Part shown: positions 50,969-62,640 of the stretch, piece after piece
Layout of the letters: each line of letters begins with the position of its first letter
Position numbering within the stretch: the stretch's first letter is position 1
From: Homarus americanus
Lineage: Eukaryota > Arthropoda > Malacostraca > Decapoda > Nephropidae
Assembly (NCBI RefSeq): GCF_018991925.1
Contig: NW_024725520.1
Coordinates: forward strand, 78,501 to 142,500
Direction of reading: 5' to 3'
Length of the DNA: 64,000 bases
Translations under genes and position numbers: made by a program
The notes under the pieces: model-generated
Seen by the model: only the letters and a program-made list of their open reading frames with translations
The model's database searches: none
What the model was told of the DNA's origin: nothing

Positions 50969-51002
<34 letters not shown>
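50969..51002. repeat. (TG)n microsatellite
   Basis: About 17 TG units. Confidence 0.96.
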
Positions 51003-51005
<3 letters not shown>

Positions 51006-51115
51006 CTTCTACTTGCCATTTCAGCTCATATCTTCCACTTTCTACACTTATCTTCCTCCACCAGCCTCTTCCTTCAGTCTCCTCCACCCAACACAACATA
51101 AGACCGGAGGCAACA

Positions 51116-51116
51116 T

Positions 51117-51148
<32 letters not shown>

Positions 51149-51149
51149 G
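51116..51149. repeat. (GACA)n microsatellite
   Basis: About eight ACAG units. Confidence 0.95.
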
Positions 51150-52098
51150 TAAACAATCACACAGTTTACAAGACTGATGAACAACCTACAGTAATTTTAT
51201 GCTGTCCCTTTAAGAAGCTAAGCATTAAAATATCGATATTTACTCCTTTATTATCTTCAGTTATCCATCGTCATATCCGGAGTGACATTTATCTCAACTT
51301 ATAGAAGAAATTGTATATACCCCCCAAACTGTTGGAGTACATAGCGATGTTATGGATGTTTTTCTTCATTAATGAACTCTTATAAACACAAATAACGAGA
51401 GATTTTGTAAACATCCTGTGTAGGACTAATGGCCAAGGGTTGGTTCACTCCATTCCTCGCAGAGACTGAGGTATTTACACACCGTGGCGCCCTCGTCTAC
51501 TCTAAAATAACAATTTATTTGACCCTAACAAGATTATCACAGTAATTGACAACTTGTATGACATGTTATAACACGTTCGTGATGGGCGGGGAGGTAGAAG
51601 TGAGTCATGGTCGGGTCTTCGCTATGTAATCACACGCCCAAACATCATAATAATGCGACATAATCTCCGTGTTTATCGTGACAGAGAGGACGGTTATCCC
51701 CCATTACTGACACGGAACATGATTTATGGAGTATTGTTTCACCAAGCACTCTCGGGTGGTGTCTGATGAGTCCGTCTAGCTTCTCTTCCTCTTCACTGTA
51801 CACAAGTCCCCCTTTTTTCCCTACATATACAACCCTGCCCCTCCCCATCACCGTGTAAACTATTAAAATCATACAGTATACGTAATCACAACCTCTAGTT
51901 TCTATGGATTTTTAGACACTGAAAAAAAAACAATCCATTTCCACAACTTATCATTTCGGGTCATGAATAATCTAAACAATATCTTAGGCAATATTTTTTT
52001 TTCTATGGCCAAGACAATTAAACCATCTCTATAACGATACTCATTATCTCAACCTCTCCTGTGTTTATGATATAATAAACAATTAACGATAAATATGT
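51150..52098. other. Unassigned sequence
   Basis: AT-rich DNA with no recognisable element. Confidence 0.5.
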
Positions 52099-52100
52099 CT

Positions 52101-52558
52101 GGATGAGGTGGCGTGGAGGGTGTATGATGGGGTGGGAGGGTGTATGATGGGGTGGGAGGGTGTATGATGGGGTGGGAGGGTGTATGATGGGGTGGGAGGG
52201 TGTATGATGGGGTGGCGTGGAGGGTGTATCATGAGGTGGCGTGGAGGGTGTATCATGAGGTGGCGTGTGAGGGTGTGGAGGGTGTATCATGAGGGCGTGG
52301 AGGGTGTATCATGAGGTGGCGTGGAGGGTGTATCATGGGGTGGGAGGTATGATGGGGTGGCGTGGAGGTGTGGCAAGATGAGGTGGCGTGGAGGGTGTAT
52401 GATGGGGTGGGAGGGTGTATGATGGGGTGGGAGGGTGTATGATGGGGTGGGAGGGTGTATGATGGGGTGGGAGGGTGTATGATGGGGTGGCGTGGAGGGT
52501 GTATGATGAGGTGGCGTGGAGGGTGTATGATGAGGTGGCGTGGAGGGTGTATCATATA
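52101..52558. repeat. Two-unit minisatellite (20-bp and 24-bp forms)
   Basis: Blocks of GGTGGGAGGGTGTATGATGG (20 bp) alternate with blocks of a longer form containing GGTGGCGTGGAGGGTGTATC. The pattern is 20-bp block, 24-bp block, 20-bp block, 24-bp block. Pro/His/Ser minus-strand frames are artefacts. Confidence 0.95.
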
Positions 52559-52729
52559 TAAAGGCCCAGGTTCCTCAGTTACACCAGCAATATTTAACTC
52601 TAGAAATATATGTATAGGAAAACTTACGACGATAAGGTTGTATTAATTTTAGTTGACTTTCACTCATGTAATCTCAAATGGTGTGTTACTAATGAACGTG
52701 AAATATATTGTATTATATTTAAGGAACAC

Positions 52730-52865
52730 AAGAACAACACACACGAACCAACACAAAGACACACACCAGGTACAACAACACACAGGATACAACAACACAA
52801 AGACAACAACACTACCAGATTCAACACACCAGGTAATACAACACCTAAGATACAACAGGCACCCA
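52730..52865. repeat. ACAACACA-rich imperfect repeat
   Basis: Words such as CAACACACAGGATACAACAA recur with period about 24-30 bp. Confidence 0.65.
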
Positions 52866-52869
52866 TGAC

Positions 52870-54235
52870 AAGCAGGGACTATTACTTAATGAAATTAAAT
52901 CTTGAAGATGAAATAACACCATTATTCCATCAACACACGTCCGTCTGTCAACACGGCCATGTGGGGGCAGGTGGTACAGGTAAACCACGAGGTGCAAGTC
53001 GGGCAGTGAGTCACACTTCTAGGTAATCCCTTTGGTTACTTGAGTCCTTCGGGAGAGAGCCTGACATCGAAATTTTACTCATCGCGAACAGATCCAAAGT
53101 AAGTTACCTAATATAACTCTACCTTAATGTTTTCATACCTAACTTAGCGTAATCTAACTAAATATGGCATAATTTAATATAATCAGATTTAGTATAGCCT
53201 AATATAACCTAACTTAATATAACCCAGCTGGTGGTTGTGAGGTTGGTAACACTGATTGTAGGAGTGCTGGCAATGTGACCAGAACAGAGTACTACCAGGG
53301 TCAGTGTGGGTTACCGTACACTTCAGGCTGGGGAAATTAACCTTCACCACACGGCTCTCCCACCACCATGACTCTTTAATGGATGAGGCAATCAATTTTA
53401 AACTTGACGCAGAGATTGACCTAGACATATCATATACATGCTATGCTGTTCAACTCTTGAAAGGTCAAAGGTCGTGGACACCAAGTCAATCAGTAACGCG
53501 TGGGCTGGAGTGAGCACCAAGGCTGAAGTTGAGATTCGCATGATTTTACATGTTTCTCCCAGACAAGTACTGCACCGTGTACCTGGGATGTTGTTATACC
53601 TCACTATTCGTCTATCTATACAAACAACTATTATCATGTACCTTATTTCTATCTTAACTAACAACTTAACTGAGCTTTTTTCACTTAATATATATTTATA
53701 CTGTTATTCATTCCTTCATCACCATAACCAGAACTCTTGTCTTAAGTGTTCAAACTATAGATTAAGACTGAACACGATCATCCCTCCTCATGATTGAACA
53801 CATTATAGAGAATTTAATCAGTTATAGGTTAAAAATTACATCCCAAAATACACTGTAACACTGTTTAGTAAGGGAGAAAATCTTTACCTAAATACTGACT
53901 CCCTCCTCTTTGCCCTATAAGCTTGTGTGGTCAGTAGATATGTTTAGTTCAAGGTGTTTTTGGACGTTATTATGTTTTTAAGCTTTAACTTACCGGTAAT
54001 TAATTAAGTTGAATTATTACACCTTCAGTTACGAGGAACATTCAACGTACGAACATTTAAGAACCAAATTAATGTTAAGGCAATAAGGACCAGACACATT
54101 AAGACGATCATTTCCATTACATTATCTAGTTAACATTTTTCCAAAGGTATGCCGCGTTTACCCTAAAACCTCTTATCACGGACGCGGGTGATTGAAGTAA
54201 GGCACTTAAGACAAACAAGTAAGGCCAGTTTTTTT
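52870..54235. other. Unassigned sequence with a decayed AACCT patch
   Basis: Words TAATATAACCTAACTTA at 53105-53225 resemble eroded CCTAA repeats. The plus-strand frame at 53304-53513 has no recognisable domain. Confidence 0.45.
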
Positions 54236-54239
54236 TAGG

Positions 54240-54838
54240 CTTGGGAGGTGAACGTGAGGGGAAAGGTAGTGGTGTGGTGAGAGGTGGGTGATGAGGAGTG
54301 TGATGAGAGGTGGGTGGTGAGAGGTGGGTGGTGAAAGAGGTAGGTGGTGAAAGAGGTGTGGAGAGGTGGTGGTGAGGAAGTTGGTAGAGGAGGTAGATGA
54401 GAGGTGGTGGTGGAGAGGGTGGGTGGTGAGAGGTGGGTGGAGTGAGGAGGTGGTGGCGAGAGGTGGGTGGTGAGAAGTTGGTAGAGGGAGGTGATGAGAG
54501 GGTGGTGTTGAGAGGTGGGTGGCGGAGAGGTGGGTGGTGAGGAGGTGGGTGGTGAGAGGTGGTGGTGAGAGGTGGGTGGTGAGAGGTGGTGGTGATGAGA
54601 GGTGGGTGGATGAGGAGGTGGGTGGTGAGGAGTGTGATGAGGGTGGGTGATGAGGAGGTGATGAGAGGTGGGTGATGAGGGAGTGTGATGAGAGGTGGGT
54701 GATGAGAGAGGTGGGTGATGAGAGGTGGGTGATGAGAGGTGGGTGATGAGAGGTGGGTAGAGAGGTGGGGAGGTGTGATGAGAGGTGGGTGATGAGAGGT
54801 GGGTGGTGAGAGGTGGGTGGTGAGGAGTAGTGTAGTAA
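54240..54838. repeat. GAGAGGTGGGTGGTGA minisatellite
   Basis: About 40 irregular copies of 14-17 bp with GTGATGA variants. Minus-strand frames up to about 270 codons are His/Pro/Ser/Thr repeats. Confidence 0.95.
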
Positions 54839-54944
54839 AGGGGGGGGGGCAGGCAGAGAAGAGAGGTGTAGGCACCAACACTGACGACCATGTACTGCCC
54901 CCTGCACTCCATAATACACTAGTCTGGCGCCTCATCCTTCATCA

Positions 54945-55268
54945 CTCCCTCTCCCACTTCCTCCCCCTCACCACCCTCCTCCCTCTCATCACCTCCCTCT
55001 CCTACTCTCCCTCACCACCTCCCTCTCCCTCACCTCCCTCTCCTCCCTCACCACCTCCTCCACCTCCCTCTCCCCTTCACTCACCTCTCCTACTCTCCTC
55101 ACCACCTCCTTCACCACCTCCTCTCCTATTTCCTCCTCACCACCTCCTCTCCTACTTCTCCCTCCACCTCCCTCTCATCACCTCCCTCTCATACTCTCAT
55201 CACCTCTCTTCCTCTTATTTTCCCTTCCTACTTCCCCACCTCCCTCTCCCCTCTCACCCTACCAGCCA
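54945..55268. repeat. CACCTCCCTCTCCTACTCTCC minisatellite
   Basis: Pyrimidine-rich units that resemble the reverse complement of the array ending about 100 bp earlier. Confidence 0.9.
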
Positions 55269-55494
55269 ATTGCTCATTATTTCATCGTTTTAACGAACAT
55301 TTACTTGTATACTTAAACAATTCATTAAGGAATAATTACACTTTAAACGCACAAAATTTATACAACATGAGTCACTTTTGTTTTGGTTTGGCTGTGTCAG
55401 TATCCAAAAACGCACGCACGCACGCAGTCCCCTCTTCTAAAAGGCGACATTTGATAATAAAGATATTTGAGGTATATACTACTGCATGTGTTGT

Positions 55495-56043
55495 GTGATG
55501 GTAGTGGTGTGTGATGGTAGTGGTGAGTGATGGTAGTGGTGAGGGGTGGTAGTGGTGTGTGATGGTAGTGGTGTGTGATGGTAGTGGTGGGTAGGGGTGT
55601 GTAGTGGTGTGGTGTGTGTGGTAGTGGCGTGTGATGGTGTGGCGTGTGATGGTAGTATGAGTGATGGTGGGTGATGGAGTGATGGTGGTGAGTGGTAGTG
55701 GTGAGTGGTGTGGTGAGTGATGGTAGTGGTGAGGGATGGTAGTGGTGAGGGATGGTAGTGGTTAGGGATGGTAGTGGTGAGTGATGGTAGGGTGTGTGAT
55801 GGTTGTGGTGAGGGGTGGTAGTGGTGAGTGATGGTAGTGGTGTGTGATGATAGTATTTTAGTGGTGAGGGATGGTAGTGGTGAGTGATGGTAGTGGTGAG
55901 TGATGGTAGTGGTGAGGGATGGTAGTGGTGAGGGATGGTAGTGGTTAGGGATGGTAGTGGTGAGTGATGGTAGGGTGTGTGATGGTTGTGGTGAGGGGTG
56001 GTAGTGGTGAGTGATGGTAGTGGTGTGTGATGATAGTATTTTA
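55495..56043. repeat. 16-bp GTGATGGTAGTGGTGA minisatellite with a 183-bp super-unit
   Basis: About 34 short copies. The stretch ending GATGATAGTATTTTA at 55860 recurs, ending at 56043, with at least about 148 bp identical at 183-bp spacing. Confidence 0.95.
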
Positions 56044-56049
56044 CAACAC

Positions 56050-57590
56050 GCGATATTTGTAGCGACAGATATTCATGAGCTAGACATGTTTTAACATCTC
56101 TTTAACACAGTGTTCAGGGATGATAATACCACTACGTCAACGCAAATGTCATATTAATCCTAACTGAAAAACGATTTCGGTAAAGGTGTGCTACAGCGGA
56201 GTTTGAAGGCCCGAAATTCTGGACAACCTAACAAAGAAATGATTATTGACCTCGTTTGAGATCTTGTTGTGATACATCCTCATACTTTGTTTGGTAAAAA
56301 TCCACCCCTATTGGTTTGAGTTGTGTTCACGTCTCTCTGACGAGCGGACGGACCGACGGAAGCACGGACATAAGCATAAGGATCACCTGCCGTCCCCCCC
56401 CGAAACGCTTTAAAAAGGTAAAAAAAAATCTCAGGAGGACACTGTGATAATAAGCAATGAAACCCTTAAGTCTCCCGACACTACCAATAGACTAGAGTAA
56501 TTACCCAAGACACACGAACGGCAGACACACAAGAGAACAGCGGCGGAACAGTAAGAGGGAAAGACAACACAGACGTGAAGTAGTGGCAGATCAGTAAGAG
56601 GAGACACGAGAGATGCACAAAACCCGTTCGAGCGGTAAGAAGGAAAGACATTTGTGATCATACAAGAGCGGCACACCAGTAAGAACGAGAAACAGCCCAG
56701 TTAGAGCCTCACATGCCAGACAGCTTGAGAGGAAGGGCGGGTCCCAAGGCATGACTGGGGGCCGACGGAACCTACACAGTCCCGCTTGGTACTAATGATG
56801 TCAGTCATGATCTGGCAGCCACACGCGACACTTCCACGCTGGCCATGACCAGGGTGAGTCAGGAAGTGAGGGGGTGAGGGGAAGAAGTTCTTCGAAGGTT
56901 AGAAGAACTGTTTTGGTCACGTGTATAGTTGAGGGCGAATAGTGGTAAATATATAAAAGAATGTGTGTAAGATGCTCTCCATAGTTCAGAGGGACGAGTT
57001 TCGGTCATATTGATTGCTGAAGTGAATTAGGAGTCCTTCAAATGTTAAATATGAAAATTTTGGATCTGTTTGGTTTATTATTAGTAGTTCAGGACCTTGA
57101 GGAGCGAGGTATGGCAAGAAGGCTATATGCTATGAAAAAGATGAAACCGATTGTTTCGAAACTGTTCTGCACACAAATGGGTGGAATATAATATAGGACG
57201 GGGGGAAACAGTGTTCTTCAATCATAAATAAAGGTTAATCAAATCTGATATACTTAAGATGTAGGAGAGGGGGAGGAAGAGAGAAGAAGCTTCATTCAAA
57301 AGCTATAAGACCTTTGAGTCATGCCACAGTACATGGTGGCAGGTTTGGACATTCTTGGGTTTGGGATACAAGAGACGGAAGAAACCTTTTTATCAGGTCA
57401 AAACACTATCTTGGTCATATCTGGTTGACGGGAAAGTAACTCTGGACATGAGAAGCACGGGGCCAGGCCTTCTTTAGAACCTTCGGGACTGTTTTGGTTC
57501 CATGTGATTGAGTGGGGAACAGTTTTGGATATTTTGAGGGGGTGGCAAGATGTGCTCAAGTTGGTGGTGGGTGTGTCACACATCCTAAAC
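56050..57590. repeat. Old degenerate tandem repeats in unassigned sequence
   Basis: At 56510-56700 CAGTAAGAGGGAAAGAC-like words recur at about 43-bp spacing. At 56888-57000 and 57470-57560 similar segments share GAACTGTTTTGGT or GGACTGTTTTGGT, then GTG-AT-GTTGAGGG/GAGTGGGG. No gene is recognised. Confidence 0.4.
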
Positions 57591-59078
57591 ACGGTGAGTA
57601 TTGTGGGCAGATAAGAGGCTGACCTTTAATCACGTTTTGAAATCATAATTGACTTTATACACAATATGAAAAAATAAATACAAAAGTTACAGTTCTTGTG
57701 CACTGTTAGCCAGATATATTAAACAGACTCTTATCATGGAAGAGCCACAGTGGTTATAGATTTAAAACACAAACACCTACACGCTTTGATGAATGGAAGC
57801 CACCCGACCAATAACTCTTAGTGTGAGAGGCTATCCCTGGCTCCTCAACCTCAACCAGTATTTGTTTTATCTCTATAAACCCAGACAAGTTTAGCAGCAA
57901 CGTCCCAAGACCTATACAGTACATCGTTAGTAATATATTTCTCTCGTCATTTTATTTTTTCATCATATTCCTGTTTATCATGCAATTCACTTTATTACAT
58001 TCGCATGCAAATAAGTGCAAAAATACGTCCATGTACACGCACACTATATCCCCTATGCCCCAATACAATCATGCCCCCCCCCCCCCGGGTAATGTGTTAT
58101 ACTTTGCATCATCACGGAAGCAGCCTTCTGTTCCTACATTATTTAGTTCCTTTTTTTTTATTGAACTCGCTATCAGTTCGACGGTTTACCTTTCTCATCT
58201 ATTCTATTAATTTCTTTCTCTAACTCTTACAGCTTCGGGTTAAAAGAATCACCCATCTACTAATCTGTCTTCCTACTTTTCCTACCTGTTGTCTTTTTTT
58301 TTCCTTTCCCTTCCCTATAAATTACTCATTTTTCTTCTCTTCTTTTAACTGTTTCCTCGTCTTTCTGTCCCTCTTTTAATTATCTATTTGTAACATTTTT
58401 TTTTATTATACGCTTCCCCCCTCCATCTACCCCTCGAGGTTGACGCTACCTTTCATATTGATCTGATGTAAAAAACTTGAACTTTCTTTTCTTCCAGTCA
58501 ACGATCATGTTAAGACTTTCGCTTTCACTCACTGTAAAATCTACGGGAGTCCAACACCTCAGTCTACACACGAGCTGGTCATCAGTTACTCGTTCCTTAC
58601 ACTCTATAATCCCTATATAATTCCCCGACTCATTCTATAATTATATTAGCGACACATTAGTACGATTTTACTGTCATTAGTGTCTGGGTACTGAACTTAG
58701 TCCACACATGAGAATCGCAGAGGTTAATCGACATAAACAGTGAGTAGTTACCGGGTATAGCGAAGACGATAACTCCCTATACCAACTTACTCGATAACGA
58801 CATTACCAACTAGGATAGCGAAAACACCATCCTATTCGCTTAGCACTTTGGGTTAGACTCGTAAAAAAAAAAAAAAAGTTGGATTCATATATTTTTGTAC
58901 AGGCTGTGAAATTCTCATATGTTTAATACCAATTACTCACACAGCCTTTGTTCAGGATTAAACTACACCTTTCACTTCTACCTCTTTCCTGTCTTCACCA
59001 CGCACACCCCTCCCCTTTTCCTCGTACAGTCAATTCTCAGACTTGTCTCTCCTACGTATATACAGTACTCTTAAATCT
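57591..59078. other. Unassigned sequence
   Basis: A C13-type run lies near 58074 and an A15 run near 58865. C/T-rich sequence occupies 58190-58400. No exon is recognised. Confidence 0.5.
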
Positions 59079-59079
59079 C

Positions 59080-59705
59080 ACCATAGTCTCTCCCTTATCT
59101 CCCTCCCACCATAGTCTCTCCTTTCTCCCCCTCCCCACCATAGTCTCTTTTCTCCCTCCCACCATAGTCTCTCCCTTTATCTCCTCCCACCATAGTCTCC
59201 CTTTATCTCCCCTCCCACCATAGTCTTCCCTTATCTCCCTCCCACCATAGTCTCTCCCTTATCTCCTCCCCCCACCATAGTCTCTCCTCTCCTCCCACCA
59301 TAGTCTCCCTATCTCCCTCCCACCATAGTCTTCCCTTATCTCCCTCCCACCATAGTCTCCCTTATCTCCCACCATAGCCTCCCTTTATCTCCTCCCACCA
59401 TAGTCTCCCTATCTCCCTCCCACCATAGTCTCTCCCTTTATCTCCCTCCCACCATAGTCTCTCCTTATCTCCCTCCCACCATAGTCTCTCCTATCTCCTC
59501 CCACCATAGTCTCCCTTATCTCCCTCCCACCATAGTCTCTCCCTTATCTCCTCCCACCATAGTCTCTCCCTTATCTCCCTCCCACCATAGTCTCCCATCT
59601 CCCTCCCCACCATAGTCTCCCCTCCCACCATAGTCTCCCTCCCACCATAGTCTCTCCCTTATCTCCCTCCCACCAGTCTCTCCCTTATCTCCCTCCTCCC
59701 TCCCC
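59080..59705. repeat. ~28-30-bp minisatellite (CCCACCATAGTCTCTCCCTT)
   Basis: About 24 copies of CCCACCATAGTCTCTCCCTT followed by ATCTCCCT, with frequent small deletions in the CT part. Confidence 0.95.
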
Positions 59706-59859
59706 ACTAACCTTGTCTCCCCCTACACTTGCCTTCACACACCGACACTTTCTCAATTCTTTGTTTCCTTCTATAATATTGTTGCATTGATACCATTCTT
59801 AGTCCCCTTCCTGCCTCCTAGCTACACCCATCACTCCCTCTCCTATCCTACTAAACAAA

Positions 59860-60010
59860 CCAAGTCCTCCCTTCCTCTTTCCCTCCAAACAACTAACTCT
59901 CCCCTCTTTCCCTCCAAACAACTAACTCTCCCCTCCCTCCCTCCAAACAACTAACTGTTCCCTCCCTCCTTCCCTCTAAACAATCAACTCTTCCTTCCCA
60001 TCCACCTACT
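59860..60010. repeat. ~31-bp tandem repeat (CCCTCCAAACAACTAACTCT)
   Basis: Four to five copies with CCCTCC/TTCC spacer variation. Confidence 0.9.
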
Positions 60011-61080
60011 CCTCCCTCCCACCACTCGACCAGCACTGCACTACACTCCCCAGACCGTCCGCACATACTGTACTTAACCCACCAACCAGCACCTTCCCAG
60101 CACTACCCTACCCTGGCCCTCAGCACCTCCCCAGCCAGAGAGACCCCTCCTGCATATCAATAGCAGGTGACACCGTCGGTCGGCCATTCATACCTACCTC
60201 GGCCAGCCACCAACTTTCTACACTTGTGTGGCTGTGCCCTCCCACCTCCCTATAGTGATACAGTATTTTTTATCATTTATTTCAAGTTTTAGTTTCCATA
60301 TATACAGAGATATTACATATTATATATGTCTGTGAAATATGTGGATGATTTTTTTTCTTTTATAATACATTTGATCATCATTTTATTATAACATGTCCTA
60401 ATTTTAATAAAGTCTATAGTCTCATCAACATTAATTTTCCTTTCTACTTAACCAAATACAGTAAATATAATCTAACATTAGCATGATCACTGTATTCTTA
60501 AACTGTAAAAATAAAAATTCTTGACGCAGGTCAGTCTGGCATCTCTTTCATAACGTCATACGAGTTAAGTCTCCGGGCTCAGTACACCACAGATGGCGAA
60601 TGTCAATATTGAACATACTAGTCAACATCCACCATGTACCCTCGAGTGATGTATAGACCACTACCTGCTCTCCACGAGTCTTAACTGTACATTATACACA
60701 AGCACACATAATAAAACAAACTCTAATGACTAATATTGAATCTGTGGCCTGTAGTGTACCCAACGTATACAATAAATATTCATATGTATTAATATATAGC
60801 GTGTGTAACTTCATTGGTAGGCATCACCGTAACTATGTATGAGGCGAGATGTGCATCAGTCACCAACCATCATACAACACATCTGAGAGGCAAGAATTGA
60901 TCGTCTCATCGAGAGGAGTTTTCAAATCTGGCAGTCCGTCTGACCCACTTTTTTGCGCGGTTCCTCAAGCGTGTAACTGATGCCCGGAATGTTTGCCGTG
61001 CTTGACTTTACTTCCCATTTGCCCTCCCTCTCACACCTCCCCAGTCACTTTGCTACACCTAAGACCGAACCCACACAGAC
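60011..61080. other. Unassigned sequence
   Basis: Unique DNA with no recognisable exon. It lies about 1.4-2.5 kb inside intron 1. Confidence 0.5.
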
Positions 61081-61445
61081 AGACAGACACACACACACAC
61101 ACACACACACACGTGCAGACAGATAAATATAGACAGACTGAGACGCTAAGGTGCAAATAGGGGTCAGACGGATAAGCCATAAGGAAGAGTGGAGTGAATA
61201 AGTGGATATATAAACTAAAAGGGGCGAAACACACACACACACACAAACACAAACACACACACACACACACACTACACAAGAAATAAACACACACAATGCA
61301 CATAAACACAATCATTATCATAGGAGAAAAAATGCACACACGAGCAGCAAAGGACAACACTGACACAGACAGACTTACAGACGGACAAACTTGACACACT
61401 TAAAAACAGACTAACAGACGCACAATCTAAGAATGTTAGGGACAC

Positions 61446-61488
<43 letters not shown>

Positions 61489-61523
61489 CACAAAAACGAT
61501 GAGATAAACAGACGGGCAAAACC

Positions 61524-61554
<31 letters not shown>

Positions 61555-61555
61555 A
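61081..61555. repeat. Cluster of (CA)n and (TG)n microsatellites
   Basis: CA runs lie at 61085-61112, 61231-61272 and 61451-61486, and an oppositely oriented TG run at 61527-61554. All are within intron 1. The Cys/Val-rich frames on both strands are artefacts. Confidence 0.95.
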
Positions 61556-61839
61556 CAGACAAACACAGACAAGAGGGTGTGGTGAGACAGACCCAAGCTC
61601 ACACGAGTCACCAGGGAAGAAGCTCCACCCCCATCTCCTTCCTCACACAAACACTGCTGTTAGTAAGTTGGTCCTCACAGCGGTCCCTCACACGCCTACC
61701 CCATCTCTCCCTCCCCCTCCTCCCCCTTTCTTCTGCTGCCTCTCCTACTTCACCATTAGCTACAACTGCTGCAGGTAGGTCTTGGATGCCCATTACCGAA
61801 CTAGCTGCTGAGTTGTGTAGCCACAGCACCTGGTTATAC

Positions 61840-62430
61840 TATGGCCAGGGCCAAGTGACTAAGGTACCCAGTAGCTGTAACATGTGGCCATAAGTCTCGA
61901 TAGCAGTAGCACTGTAAGCCAGATAAAACAGCTGAGTGGTCACATCATGTATGGGAGCAGTAACACTGTGGCCTGGGATAAGAAGCTGGGTGGCAACAAT
62001 CCCCAGCAGCAGTAGAAGTGTGGTCCTAGCCAACAGTTACCTGGCCATAGCAGCAGTATGTACTTATGGGGTCTCAGCACCAGCAACTCTGTGGCCTAGG
62101 CCAAGTAGTTACGTGGCTACAGTACTTAGTAGCAGTAGTATTGTGCCCTGGACCAAGCAGCTATAGATGGCCATGCTACCCAGCAACAACAGCATGAAGC
62201 TGCCTGGCTATGGTGTCCACTAGCAGGGGCAGCTTGGCCCGGGCCGAGCGAGTGACCACCGTACCCATCAGTAGTACAGCCCGAGCTGAAGAACTGAGTG
62301 GGCACAGTACCCAGCAGTAGTAGCTGCGAGGCTCGGGCCGACAAGATGAGAGTCCACAAACCCAGCAGGAGCAGCGTAGCTCAGGTCAGCAGGAGCACTC
62401 TGCAGTACCCGGCAGGAGAAGCAGCAGGAC
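61840..62430. repeat. Degenerate ~50-bp minisatellite at the 5' end of intron 1
   Basis: About twelve diverged copies are seen, with a core resembling GTGGCCTGGGCCAAG followed by AGCTGGGTGGCCAC and then CCCAGCAGCAGTAG. The spacing is about 46-52 bp. The array begins about 40 bp inside the donor of exon 1. It is not a multiple of three in a consistent way, and frames through it carry stops, so it is not treated as coding. Confidence 0.75.
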
Positions 62431-62468
62431 GCCCAAAACACTAGGTAGTCACGGGTGAGCCACCTTAC

Positions 62469-62640
62469 CTTGGGCTCTCGGTGTTCCACTTGAAGCAGCG
62501 TCCTCAGCCCTATTCACTAGGGTCAAGTGACTAGAAGAGCGGCCAGGAGTGGCCACTATGGCCCATAATGTGCATACAGTGGCAATAGCCACCAGGATAG
62601 CTAAGGCCAGAAGAACTGGCCAATGCGGTGCACTTGTCAT
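62469..62640 (-). CDS. First coding exon of a presumed ADAMTS-like metalloprotease (N-terminal signal or anchor segment)
   Basis: The exon runs from an ATG at 62640 to the G at 62469, followed by a GTAAGG donor. It encodes 57 whole codons plus the first base of a split codon. The start is supported by an in-frame TAG seven codons upstream (62661-62659) and by A at -3 of the start codon. Residues about 8-31 form a continuous hydrophobic stretch with almost no charge, preceded by a short polar N-terminus. That suits a signal peptide, or, because it is long, a signal anchor. Residues 32-57 are polar and Ser/Ala-rich. The split codon G|CG (Ala) joins in frame with the pro-domain exon ending at 34854, which is the reason for assigning both to one gene. 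The protein family is not visible in this exon alone. It could be the first exon of another secreted or membrane protein. Confidence 0.62.

Larger units (their letters stand above)
35159..62468 (-). other. Presumed intron 1 of the ADAMTS-like gene (about 27.3 kb)
   Basis: The interval is bounded by the GT donor after exon 1 (62468-62467) and the AG acceptor before the pro-domain exon (35160-35159). Both sides are phase 1. The interior has no exon I can recognise. It consists of unique AT-rich sequence and many tandem arrays, listed separately. An extra small exon inside it cannot be excluded, so the intron should be read as an upper bound. Confidence 0.55.

Noticed and set aside
53304..53513. 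69-codon plus-strand frame with a mixed-charge segment
   Set aside because: The opposite strand is open over the same stretch, no family is recognised and splice signals are weak.
54126..54935. Minus-strand frames of 225-269 codons rich in His/Pro/Ser/Thr
   Set aside because: They are translations of the GAGAGGTGGGTGGTGA array, open in all three registers.
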